The notes under the pieces are model-generated. The model was not told the DNA's origin. It did not search any database and was given only the letters and a program-made list of their open reading frames with translations. Source: Marthasterias glacialis (lineage: Eukaryota; Echinodermata; Asteroidea; Forcipulatida; Asteriidae). From it: DNA of 64,000 nucleotides. The stretch lies in the NCBI GenBank assembly GCA_911728455.2, contig OU452232.1, positions 6,475,227 to 6,539,226 on the forward strand. Direction: 5' to 3'. The translations under genes were made by a program, and so were the position numbers. Positions 47,407 to 57,622 of this stretch are shown one piece after another. The first letter of the stretch is position 1. Every line of letters begins with the position of its first letter.

Positions 47407-47670
47407 CTGAAGGTATAAAACAGGGAATTTCTGCATCAGATTATGACAACCTTAGCCTAAATCAGACCCAACAATTTCAAATGCCCCGAACTGATCGCTT
47501 TTGAAACTTACAAGGTGTAAAGAAACTAATTTGAAAGACAAAGAGCAGCAATGACAATGGTATGATCCATCTAACTCTGCTTGTCTCTAGGCCCAATATC
47601 AATTTTGGAGGAAAACAAAACCTCTACAAAACAAGCTCATCACATTGCCTAGAGAGCCTTTTGATAATTG

Positions 47671-48537
47671 TTGAACACTCACTTTAATATTCAAGTTAAC
47701 AGTCACTTCAACACTCATAAAAACACTCACTTTAACACCCACTTGATCACTCATGTTAACACTCATGTTAACACTCACTTTATCACTCAAGTTAACACTC
47801 ACTTTACCACTCATGTTAACATCCACTTTAATACACAAGTTAATACTCACTTTTAAACTCAATTTAATACTCATGTTAACACTCACTTTAACACTCATAT
47901 TAACACTCACTTTAATATTGAAGTTAACAGTCACTTTAACACTCATATTAACGCTCATAAAAACAGTCACTTTAACACCCACTTGATCACTCATATTAAC
48001 ATCCACTTTAACACTCATGTTAACACTCACTTTTTAACTCGTGTTAACACTCACTTTATCACTCAAGTTAACACTCACTTTATCACTCATGTTAACATCC
48101 ACTTTAATACTCAAGTTAACACTCACTTTAAAACTCAATTTAATACTCATGTTAACACTCACTTTAATATTCAAGTTAACAGTCACTTTACCACTCATGT
48201 TAACACTAAAACTTTAATACTCACGTTAACACTCACTGTAATACTCATGTTAACACTCATTAAAACAGTCACTTTAACACCCACTTTATCACTCATATTA
48301 ACACTCACTTTAATACTCATGTTAACACTCACTTTCTCACTCATGTTAACACTCACTTCACTTTCACACTCATATAAACACTCACTTTTACATTCAAGTT
48401 AACACTCACTTTATAACTCATGTTGACGCTCACTTTATTATTCACATTAACACTCACTGTAATACTCATGTTAACACTCACTTTAATATTCACATTAACA
48501 CTCACTTTATCACTCATGTTAACACTCACTTTAATAT
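47671..48537. repeat. 12/24-bp minisatellite with splice-donor-like units, intronic
   Basis: About 870 bp of TTAACACTCACTTTAATACTCATG-type units, base period 12 bp. On the minus (sense) strand most units read AAAGTGAGTGTTAACATGAG, so the array holds roughly twenty exact AAAGTGAGT motifs. It lies in the HormR-TM1 intron, ending 15 bp from the exon edge at 48553. Open stretches such as VNMSVKVSVNMSVKV are a by-product of the 12-bp period. Confidence 0.95.
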
Positions 48538-48552
48538 AGCTAGGATACTCAC

Positions 48553-48656
48553 TTCTTCCACATCATCAATGACTTCCCCACAACTGTCATATGAATAGTT
48601 TCCCCATAGAGGTGGATCTGTTGGCAAACACTCTCGGACAGCTCTTGGTGAGCCAG
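48553..48656 (-). CDS. Receptor exon: HormR domain, second half
   Basis: 104 bp, phase 1 to 0, acceptor gatccacag and donor GTGAGT. It encodes GSPRAVRECLPTDPPLWGNY then SYDSCGEVIDDVEE. The A.R.C ... W ... C spacing matches the C-terminal half of HormR domains (G.A.R.C....W..pd.s.C) of adhesion and secretin GPCRs. The phase-1 entry joins the first half in frame, and the phase-0 exit joins directly to the TM1 exon. Confidence 0.85.
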
Positions 48657-48944
48657 CTGTGGATCAAGCATTTACCGATTTGATGTTTTATATCGACCCC
48701 TTCCACGCACGTCACACGTGGCGACTGTGCCAGGCTAACCATTATGGAAGCCAACAGAAGCTCCCATCTACACGCTGTGTCGCATAAACTTGGCACAACA
48801 CTTGTGTATTAAGAGAAAGGGTACTTCCAAAAAGGCGCAGCCAACATTATTGTGATAATGACGCCAGGCGAATTGGGTCAATAGCAAGTAATAAACCACA
48901 ACAGAAACTGACCGAGTAAAAATTTATTCAGTTTTGGGAGGGCA

Positions 48945-49090
48945 AAGATAATTGACAAAATATGGAGACCACCATCTTCATAAGGCGCATAGAGAGCTCT
49001 GTTGGTAGAGCCCCAGCATGGGATTCCGGAGGTCACAGGTTCAGATCCTGTTCCAGACTATTTTTCTTTGTTCGCCCCCAAAATAATTTG
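48945..49090 (+). mobile_element. tRNA-derived SINE, family B, copy 3
   Basis: The head GCATAGAGAGCTCTGTTGGT ... GGTCACAGGTTCAGATCC keeps a tRNA-like shape, followed by TTTTTCTTTGTTCGCCCCCA. It lies in the intron inside the HormR domain. Confidence 0.75.
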
Positions 49091-49403
49091 TTTGTTAAAT
49101 ACACAAAAGTTCAACACTTAAAAAGCACATTTCAAGGCAACTCCCACCGGGGGAAAATTAACATGGAAAGGCAAAATTGTGACCATAAAACAGTCATTCA
49201 AGGCAAGGGGGATTTGGGCAAATCCAAGAAATAACCTATTTTTGAATTAATTTTGTACATGTATTTTGTATTTAACTTGAGCCCCCCCCCCCCCATTCAT
49301 TCTCAAACCCCCTGGTGAAGGCAAACTTCTTTCTCATGGTGGGCCTCTGATATTGAAGGGTCAGCAAGTAGGAGGGTTAACAAAACAAAAGTTTGCAGCT
49401 GAC

Positions 49404-49520
49404 CTTTCATTGTGGTGAGTGGACATCTCTCAACTGAGCTGACTGTTTCCCCAGCTGTTGCAGCAGGCCAAGTGAGAATTCCAAAATCCGTACTGTTGCT
49501 TGTGGCTGTTGCACAACTAC
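49404..49520 (-). CDS. Receptor exon: linker and HormR domain, first half
   Basis: 117 bp, phase 1-1, acceptor gctgacgcag and donor G|GTCAGC. It encodes SCATATSNSTDFG, then ILTWPAATAGETVSSVERCP and LTTMK. TWP.T..G......CP is the hallmark start of the HormR domain. It was found by translating all three frames, because no long open frame covers it. Confidence 0.87.
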
Positions 49521-49611
49521 CTGCGTCAGCAATAAGTTAGAGAACATGAGTCTCGTGTTTGAGTCCTCAATCATGACTCCCAGTCCTCAGTGTTGAGTCC
49601 GAGTTCCAGTC

Positions 49612-49612
49612 C

Positions 49613-49647
<35 letters not shown>

Positions 49648-49962
49648 TTTCTGGTGATGATGAAACCAAGGATGCCTCATAAGCGAACTTAACCACTGTA
49701 GCTCGGAAGCCTGAGGAAACCTGTAGATAATGATGCTTGCTATCTGAACCAGAAACACTGGGGTAAACCCCCTACTCTTTTACGATAAGTGTTCTGGATT
49801 CTTTTACCCATCCTAGTACACAGGGCCTACGGCTTAAAGTGATAAAGTGTCTTGTTCAAGGACACAAGTGTCGCGACTAGCCGGGCCCGGATTCGAACCC
49901 ACATCCTATAAACTACAGAACTTAAGTTCGGCAGACTAGACCGCTCGGCCACGGCACTCCGT
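49612..49962 (-). mobile_element. SINE family A, intronic, sense to the receptor
   Basis: Minus-strand head with GCCGAGCGGTCTAG and GGGTTCGAATCCGGGC, body CACTTGTGTCCTTGAACAAG, and a (TTA)n tail at 49616-49645 as seen on the plus strand. It lies in the SRCR8-HormR intron. Confidence 0.88.
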
Positions 49963-51004
49963 TCTGGGTCGAGTCTGAGTCACACATCACAGATGTCGAG
50001 TCCAAGTTTAAGTCACTTAAATTTAAACATATTTTGAAAAAGACATGACCAAACCTGACAGATAAACACCAAGGTTTACAATTATACCGAGAACAAATTC
50101 TGGGTTTTTTTTCTTCATCACCAGCTCCACAAACTGACACCTTCCGTGCGGTATGGAATCACTTATACCAGATTTAAAACACACATTTAGTTAATGCGTG
50201 TGATTTAACATCAGCGCACGCATATCTAGTACTGTATGCGCTCGTGCATCATGTCTTGTGCCTGTTTAAACGTGCGTGCCGTTACGATTAATTTTTTGCA
50301 TCGCTTAATTTTCTGCAGTGAAGAGAAGAACTTTGCACCATTTTCTCAAAGATTGACAGGGTAGGCCCTTTCTATAAAATAGAACAATTCTTGTCAGTGC
50401 CGGCAATAGAGATATCTCTATGGTGCCGACCCCTCTCACCCCTCAATCGTCACATCCAATTTCAAGCCGCAGTGTGACTCGTTCTTGAGCTGCGCCATGC
50501 AGCCGTAAACGCGTGCATGCAAGACATTCAGAATACTCGCGGGCAAATGTTCTTTGAAAGTTAAAATCTTTCTTCAATGATGCACATTGACTAAAAATGT
50601 CTGCGAGCAGAGCGACTTCAAAGGATAGTGGGAAAAAGGTCAGTCAAACTTACATGGAATCGGACCTGTGTCCAACTGAGAGATTTTTCATAGTGTGAAA
50701 AGACCGTATAATCTTGCTTGCTAAATCTATCAACGCAAACACGCAATGGTAACAAAATGGTCGTACAACGGTAGGGGCTACTTAATTCATAATACTAAAT
50801 GTGTAAACGCCATGATTTTTTTTTCTCGAAAATAAGGCTTGGTGGTCAAAGAAGCTAATTGAAATCAAAAGTTGATAAAAAATAATAATAAAAAAAACAT
50901 GATAGTAAAACAAGAAAAAGATAATCGAAATTGTGAACAATTAAACAAACAACAACGGCAACTCTGAGTATAACTGTAAATCAAAAGTTGATTTTCAATA
51001 TTAC

Positions 51005-51358
51005 CTGGAAGGTGCACTTCCATTTTCTGGGTACAAGTCACACCAAGATCGTACATGGAATCAGTAAACATGCCGCGGAACATTAGTGGGGTATTGAACC
51101 ATCCTAAGTGGTCACACTTGTCGATGCTTTCTTCGTTACCGCGACATGTGAGGATCATTAGGAGAGCTGGTTTCACTCCAGAACGGAAACGATCCCCCGG
51201 CCAGGCCTTTGAAGCTGAAGGGTACCCAAGCTGTCGGCAAACAATGTTGGCCATTTCAAGGCTCCAGCTCCGGGAACTTATTACCCCCCACTGGCCACGG
51301 TAGAACAGTTCCACTCTTCCTTCGTAAGGGAGGGAAGAATTGGCAAGACGAACTGGAG
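51005..51358 (-). CDS. Receptor exon: SRCR domain 8
   Basis: 354 bp, phase 1-1. Starts APVRLANSSLPYEGRVELFY; core NIVCRQLGYPSASKAW and CRGNEESIDKC. Two family cysteines are absent: WGTVC is WGVIS, and the NC before the last strand is gone, replaced by a longer segment (FNTPLMFRGMFTDSMYDLG). These two pair with each other in SRCR folds, so one whole disulfide is missing. The extended open frame upstream (MFLTFLVNFFLVLFLFLL) is intron pyrimidine tract, not a signal peptide. Confidence 0.93.
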
Positions 51359-51719
51359 CTGTTAGAGAAAGAAGAAAAAGAAAAAGAACGAGAAAAAAAT
51401 TAACAAGAAAAGTAAGAAACATTATTACGTATTACTTTTTAAAAAATATTGCCTCAAAAAACAAGAAGAAGAAGACAAATTATTTTTGTCTTTAAAACTT
51501 TCTTCGAAATGAATTTTAAATCCTTTAACTTCAGTATAGACTGGCATTTCCAGTGTTATTCATGTCACATTTACCAAATCTTCAAGCAGTTGGCACCGGA
51601 TGTCGTGTACACATGCCATTATTTTTCAAGCCAGCAAATGGGTGACGTGAATTTTGTATTTTTTGTATGAAATTCAAAGTCAGGTACAAAACTTGCTGCA
51701 ACATTTTACTATGCACTCA

Positions 51720-52200
51720 ATGTGCAAAGCTTCATTTCACAAACACAAAGGGGACAGATGGTGCTGAATATTTTGCTCTTTTTCACCCATTATGTGGGGG
51801 CTTACTGTGTAATCCCCGGTTAAAGGCCTTTTGTCCTTGTGTTCCAAGAAGAGTATTATGAGACATCGAGGGGCTTCCACCAATGTTCATTCATTGTATT
51901 TTGGCTCAATGGAGTTGAGTGAACCAAATATCCAGCTTTGGTTTTGGATTTTGGAACAATCCTCGGCCATGGCTCCAGCCGAGGTTTTGCGACTCACGGT
52001 GCCCGTGTATGGTAATTTCTCGAAAGAGAATAAATAAATCCCAGTGCTTCAAAGACAATCTTTGTTCTATTGGCCTTGTTTAGTCATGGTTTCTTTGTTC
52101 CAGCAGTACTCTAAAAGAAAAAAGATTCAAGCAATTCCGAGAAAACAATTCCGTTGGATAAACAAACAAAAAAATGGAAGATTCCCGGCGAGAATTGGTT
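51720..52200 (+). repeat. Dispersed repeat R1, intronic copy
   Basis: Shares TGTGTAATCCCCGGTTA, GAGACATCGAGGGGCTTCCA and the ending GATTCCCGGCGAGAATTGGTT with the copy at 44270-44880. It lies in the SRCR7-SRCR8 intron. Confidence 0.7.
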
Positions 52201-52417
52201 TAGATGTAGGTCATCTGAAAAATTTCAAGTCACGAAAATCAGTCAGCTGACCAGATTTCTGATGTTGGTGTTCAATGTAACAAGAGTAACATTGCTCGCA
52301 AGCGAGTTTTAAAGAGTTTATTAAAGTAAGTATTAAAGCAAAAAAAAAATGAAGTCTTAAAGTGAGTATTTAACTGAGATTTAACTGAGATTTAAAGTGA
52401 GTTTTAATGCAAGTATT

Positions 52418-52628
52418 AAAGGGGCTGTGTCGTCATGATTATAACAGGCCTGTGGCTGTGCATGGAAAGATGACCTCTCACCTAGATACTGCACACTCAC
52501 ACGCTTATGGTTAGTTCACAAAGGGCGCCGTCTTTGTCAAACTGTGATGTGAAGATCGGCGTGCACGAGTGCGTAGTTACTTGGTTATTCCATTTACTGC
52601 TATAGCATGAGGACACAGCCCCTTTAAA
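52418..52628. repeat. MITE with TTAAAGGGGCTGTGTC ends
   Basis: TTAAAGGGGCTGTGTCGTCA and TGAGGACACAGCCCCTTTAA are inverted ends about 210 bp apart. The element ends about 14 bp downstream of the SRCR7 splice donor. Confidence 0.85.
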
Positions 52629-52647
52629 GGGAGTACAACATTCCCAC

Positions 52648-52974
52648 CTGGTGGAGGAGTTTCGATATCACAAGTCACCCCGGCGGCCTCAATATTACAG
52701 TTGTTTGTGGTCAACCACCCACTGTGGTCGCACTGATCAATACTTGACTCGCTCCCATTGCACTGAACTTTGTCAAGGAAAGCAGGTCCAGCTGCTTTGC
52801 CAACAACTTCCCAGTGCCAGGCTTGGGTGGCAGAAGGGTACCCAAGCTGTCTGCAAACCACATCTGCTGATCGAATGCTCCAACCACTATTGCAGATTCT
52901 ACCCCATTTGCATTTATAGAAGATTTCCACTCTACCTTCATTGGGTGTTTGTCCACCTGCAAGGCGTACTGCAG
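52648..52974 (-). CDS. Receptor exon: SRCR domain 7
   Basis: 327 bp, phase 1-1, acceptor tctgcaacag and donor G|GTGGGA (a weaker donor). It encodes AAVRLAGGQTPNEGRVEIFY, DVVCRQLGYPSATQAW, CNGSESSIDQC and NCNIEAAGVTC. All six group-A cysteines are present, plus an extra Cys in YKCKWG. Confidence 0.95.
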
Positions 52975-53527
52975 CTGTTGCAGAGATTGTGGGGGGGGAA
53001 CAAAAGTAGAAGAAAATTGCTGCTCTTTTATTAGTAAGCCCATGCTCCCATCCTACAGCTAGTTCCCGCAATAAACTATATCGACATCGCTTTCACAAAC
53101 TGCAAATTCATTTTCAAAACAAATTTTGGCAAATCTGTGTTCTTACATATTTTAAATGTTCATTGACATCGACATTTTCCCAAAGTTTCAAATCATAAAA
53201 TGTCATATTTTTGTAATTAAACTAATTAGCGGATTATTGGATGGCAGCTGGTCTTGACGCGTACAAATGTGCGGCTGACCTCAGCAGCAGTGTATTGCAT
53301 CATGCAAGGGGGTCCATTGAGGTTGTTTTTTCCTTGAGGAGTTTGACAAGAAATTACAAAGTTCAGGACCTGTCCTCTACTTTGCTTTTAAGAGACTCAG
53401 ATGCTCTCTTGATGTGTAAAAACAATTGGTCGACCTCACCAGCAACGTTATGCATCATGCAAGGTTTTTTCCTTTAGGATTTTCACTAGAAGTTAAAAAA
53501 TTCAGGACCTGTCTTCTACTTTGCTTT

Positions 53528-53537
53528 AAAAAAAAAA

Positions 53538-53614
<77 letters not shown>

Positions 53615-53620
53615 TAATAA
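53528..53620. repeat. (TAA)n microsatellite
   Basis: About 30 units of AAT/TAA after an A run, in the SRCR6-SRCR7 intron. Confidence 0.98.
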
Positions 53621-53756
53621 TTTTGGCATACAATAATTGCTTCTGATGAGTGGTGAAACAAAAATGGGAATTAGATCAAATCACACACTATCATGCCAGC
53701 TTTGAAACTTGAACTAGGAGCTGCTATGACTCACCAATGGCATACCCTTTGATGGC

Positions 53757-54060
53757 ATGCTGTGGCCGAGTGGTCAAGCACACTGGACTCAAGCCCTGGT
53801 GTTTTCTGACCACCACAGTATGGGTTCAAGTCTTGGTATTAACACTTGCGTCCTTAAGCAAGACACTTAACCATTATTCCTTCGTCCTTCGGATGGGACG
53901 AAAAGCCGTAGGTCTTGTGTGTTACCCGGTACAATTATCATTGAGAGAAGGGGCTCACTCCTTTATTTTCTGGTATGATGGGCTGCAGAGTGTGCCACAG
54001 TCACATGGTGCTTTGTAAACAAATGGGCCTTATAATTCAAACATAGCTCTGCATACCTTG
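53757..54060 (+). mobile_element. SINE family A-like, diverged, intronic
   Basis: Head TGTGGCCGAGTGGTCAAGCA, decayed B box GGGTTCAAGTC, body CCTTCGGATGGGACGAAAAG. The 3' part differs from the main family. It lies tail-to-tail with the SINE at 54071-54422. Confidence 0.8.
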
Positions 54061-54070
54061 TAGAAAAAAA

Positions 54071-54422
54071 AAATTATTATTATACATTTCTGGTAATGAA
54101 ACCAAGGATGCCTCATAAGTGAACTTAATCACTGTAGCTCTCAAGCCTGAGGAAACCTGTAGACAAGGGTGCTTGCTATGTGAACCAGAAACACCGGGGT
54201 AAACCCCTACTCTTTCACGATAAGTGTTCGGGGTTCTTTTACGTGCACTACCTATCCTAGTACACAGGCCCTACGGCTTGATGTCCCATCCGATGGACAA
54301 AGCAATTATGGTAAAGTATCTTGCTCAAGGACACAAGTGCCATGACCGGGATTCGAACCCACACTCTGCTGCCAACACCAGGACTTGAGCCGGTGATCTT
54401 AACCGCTCGGCCACGACACTCC
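54071..54422 (-). mobile_element. SINE family A, near-complete, intronic
   Basis: Minus-strand head GAGTGTCGTGGCCGAGCGGT, B box GGGTTCGAATCC, body CACTTGTGTCCTTGAGCAAG, TTA tail. It is very close to the copy at 690-1050, so the family was active fairly recently. Confidence 0.9.
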
Positions 54423-54674
54423 TCGAGGAGGCTTTAAGGCACCTCGGGTGTGATAAAGAGCTATATAATAACTGCGTCATATTTTTATTATTATTCAACA
54501 TTGTAGCCATGTTCCTGTAACTCAAGGAAAAGTCACTAAAACAGATCTAGGGGAAGCTCTACAAACAACCTGATATCTACGACAGCTTTTCAAAAAGAAA
54601 CAAAACTTTTCAAAAGACCGTTTCCATAGTTTCATACTTTTATCTTCAAATCATTCATTCTTCTTCAACCTTAC

Positions 54675-55034
54675 CATGTGATGAATTCGCTTGGCTTGTG
54701 ACATCATGAAGTTCGGAAGCCTCGGATCCTTCCCCGCAGGTTACACCAACATCCTCGCCGTGACTGCAGTTCTGAGTGGACCAGTCCCTATAATAACACT
54801 GATCAATGCTGGTTTCATTCCCGATGCATGTGACGTTGCCCAGGAGTATCCGCCCCTGCCCGTGTCCGAAGTGATCTCCCTGCCATACCCGAGTTGCAGG
54901 AGGGTAGTGAAGCTGTTGGCAGATGACATTGGACTCAAGGATACTCCATCCTTTACTGCAAACCGAACCCCACTGGTCTTTGTAAAACACCTCCAGTCTG
55001 CCTTCATAAGGACTGGTTCCATTGACAAGGCGTA
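54675..55034 (-). CDS. Receptor exon: SRCR domain 6
   Basis: 360 bp, phase 1-1, acceptor tttttgcag and donor G|GTAAGG. It encodes VRLVNGTSPYEGRLEVFYKD, WGSVCSKGW, NVICQQLHYPPATRVW, CIGNETSIDQC and NCSHGEDVGVTC, followed by a Ser/Glu-rich linker of about 20 residues (EGSEASELHDVTSQANSSHG) that is longer than in the other units. All six group-A cysteines are present. Confidence 0.95.
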
Positions 55035-55075
55035 CTGCAAAAATAATTATAAATATATATTTTTATTTTTTTGGT

Positions 55076-55200
55076 TTTTTGGCCCATACACAGATGTATG
55101 TGAAGCACTGTATACTCAGTACTTTCCCTCGAGTCCTGTGAAAAAGAAAACATTCACAGGATCAGGAAAGTATACAATGCTTAACGTATGGGCAAAAAAA
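55076..55200. repeat. Palindromic element related to SINE family C flank
   Basis: GCCCATACACAGATGTATGT ... and ... CAATGCTTAACGTATGGGC, with GTATACTCAGTACTTTCC against GGAAAGTATAC, form an imperfect hairpin around TCACAGGA. Confidence 0.75.
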
Positions 55201-55868
55201 ACAAAAAATATTCTTATCTCCGATACAAAATTAACATTTTTTTAATATCGATGTAACAATGAAACCCAGACTAAACCAAGTAAAAGTTCTCATAAAATGA
55301 ACCAAGACTTCTGCTCCTCCATTGAGAAAAATGGAAAATGGGGTTTTTGTTCACACTGTGAATAGGCCAACCCTTGGCAATAAGCTATGGCCAATAATCG
55401 GCAATGGCTTGCTGGAATCTTGGCCTTACTAATTCTTAAGCCAAATACAATGGTGGCGGCAACATTCGCCCAAATGTTGGGGTCCGAAGTGAGCTAGTTT
55501 GGATGAATATAAAGCATATTAGGAAGAAATTGACTGATACAAAATTTGTAACACCCATAGCAGAGACATTCTGGGAAGAGAAATACCCCAATCACGTCTT
55601 TGTCTGTTCAAGTTTGGTCAGATTGGATTTCGGGGGTTAAGGATTTGTCAAGACCTCATGAAACTGAATACGGATATCGTCTGCCTTCTGTTTATCAAGC
55701 TTATTACGAAGGGTTGGGGTACCACACACAATTTGTATTTCAATGGGCTCACGTTTCGACTCTCAGACTTGTCATGAAGACTCAATGGGACTCAACACTG
55801 AGTACACGTACTCAAGGATAGGACATGGATACTACTCACAACGGGAAAGACGGTTTTTGGTAACTCAC

Positions 55869-56207
55869 CCTGGGAGGGTGAGTTCAGTCCGATCCTCTTA
55901 CTGCACGTCACGCCAACGTCAGCGGCGTGAGAACAAATTTCATTCAGCCAACCCCAATGGCTACAATGCATGATGTTCGATTCGCTTCCATTGCAGCTGC
56001 CGACACTCAGCAAAAGCAGCCCCGTGCCTTGCCCAAAATGAGCCCTCTGCCAGGCATGGGTGGCAGAAGGGTAGCCCAACTGCCTACAGATGACGTCCGC
56101 ACTTTGCAGGGTCCAGGTGAAACCACAAATGGTGCCCCAGAAGCACTGGTGGTATACCTCTACTCTCCCTTCCTCTGGGGTGTTCCCATTCACGAGCCGC
56201 ACTGGTG
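55869..56207 (-). CDS. Receptor exon: SRCR domain 5
   Basis: 339 bp, phase 1-1, acceptor tttattag and donor G|GTGAGT. It encodes APVRLVNGNTPEEGRVEVYH, QCFWGTICGF, DVICRQLGYPSATHAW, CNGSESNIMHC and ICSHAADVGVTC. Six group-A cysteines plus the extra Cys in HQCFWG. Confidence 0.95.
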
Positions 56208-57289
56208 CTAATAAACCAAAAAGTTCAACCGACTAAATATTTGTCGTTCAAGAAAAGTACGCACATGATATGGCATAAAATTTGTAAACACACCAAAGTG
56301 CGTACTTCTGAGTATTTCTGAGTCACATGAAAGTCATGAGCCGTCATTTCATTTATTAAGTCGACAGGATAAAAACAAGGTACAAGAATAAAAAAAAAAC
56401 CATGGCGGGAAACAAAACACATAGACCACTCTCTCCACCTTCGCGGTTGCCGTTTTTCAAATGGTTGGAACTGTTTGTTTTAGTACCGGTACCTGAAACC
56501 ACCATAAGTGTCATGCAGGCTTACACGGAAGACAATTTGTGTTGATAAGAATTTTAATTTCTTTAATTACTCTTAAATTAAAAAGGCGTTTAACTTTTTC
56601 CGTCTATTTTAACACATCAAATGAATCAACTCAAATTATTTTCAGTATAAGCCTGCATGTCCATTCACATTTTGAAACACTTTTGGGTGGATTCATCAGG
56701 TACTTAAAAAAAGCAACACCCATTGGAACAACTGCTAATGCGACAAAAGCTAATGTTTCCTGTCTTATATACAAAATATTTACAAACACAAATACAGTAA
56801 AGTGCACTAGTCGTGGTAAACGACTTCATAAGGTCACAGGGGTGGCGCTGTTTGTATTTATGGCGAGTTGAAGAGCCTCGGTTTGCTGAAAACTGTGATT
56901 TTTTTTTTACACAAATGGTGATAAATTCTGCCAAAACAGCCATACCAATCCATGAAAATTCAACTCTTTTTTTTATCAGTGTGATGTAGAATTATGTTGT
57001 CTTCCTTATATTCTTTTAAGTCAAAGCGTTGCTCCTCTTTTTTGTTGTGTACAAAAAGTGACACCGAGGCAGTTTTGGATGGCAATTCCCATAGCGGAAA
57101 AATCAGTGACCGTGTGAATGCTTTATAAAAGGAGCGCTAACAAATTGATATGTGACTCGCCAACTGTTCTACATTTTGTATTTCCAATGGTGTAGCTCTG
57201 ATAAAGGTTACTGGAGTTATTTGAAAAACTTCACAATGCACTACTTATCTTCCTAAACAATTCTGTAAACAACAACAAAAATATCTTAC

Positions 57290-57622
57290 GGGGTAGTTGA
57301 GGCTCTAAATCGCAGATGACTCCCACGTCGTTGCCATGTAAAAGCCCCCGGTTATTTTCAAACCACTCTCTGAGACTGCATTGATCGATGCTTGCCTCAT
57401 CTCCCCTGCATATCACGTTTGTCAAAAGTATCGGACCTGTTCCCTGGCCGAATTGTCCAAACCTCAACGCCCTGTAGGCAGAGGGAAAGCCCAGCTGCCG
57501 ACAGATCACATTGGCTTCTCGGATGGTCAAGAAGTGACCAGATAATGTCCCCCAGAAGCACTTGTGAAAGACTTCCACGCGTCCCTCGTGTGGGCCGGCC
57601 CCGTTGACCAGACGTACTGGAA
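57290..57622 (-). CDS. Receptor exon: SRCR domain 4
   Basis: 333 bp, phase 1-1, acceptor atttcacag and donor C|GTAAGA. It encodes VPVRLVNGAGPHEGRVEVFH, KCFWGTLSGHF, NVICRQLGFPSAYRAL, CRGDEASIDQC and GNDVGVIC. The Cys of WGTVC is Ser and its partner before GNDVG is also absent (NNRGLLHG), so the same disulfide is lost as in SRCR8. It keeps the extra Cys (HKCFWG) and carries RGD in the Cys-loop. Confidence 0.94.

Noticed and set aside
47599-48402. Open frames rich in VNMSVKV and THFNTHVNTHF repeats, which resemble a repetitive protein
   Set aside because: The 12-bp minisatellite period keeps frames open on both strands. It lies inside a phase-matched intron.
51358-51422. Hydrophobic start MFLTFLVNFFLVLFLFLL before SRCR8, which resembles a signal peptide
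   Set aside because: It is the translated pyrimidine tract of a standard intron acceptor (ctaacag). SRCR8 joins SRCR7 in phase without it.
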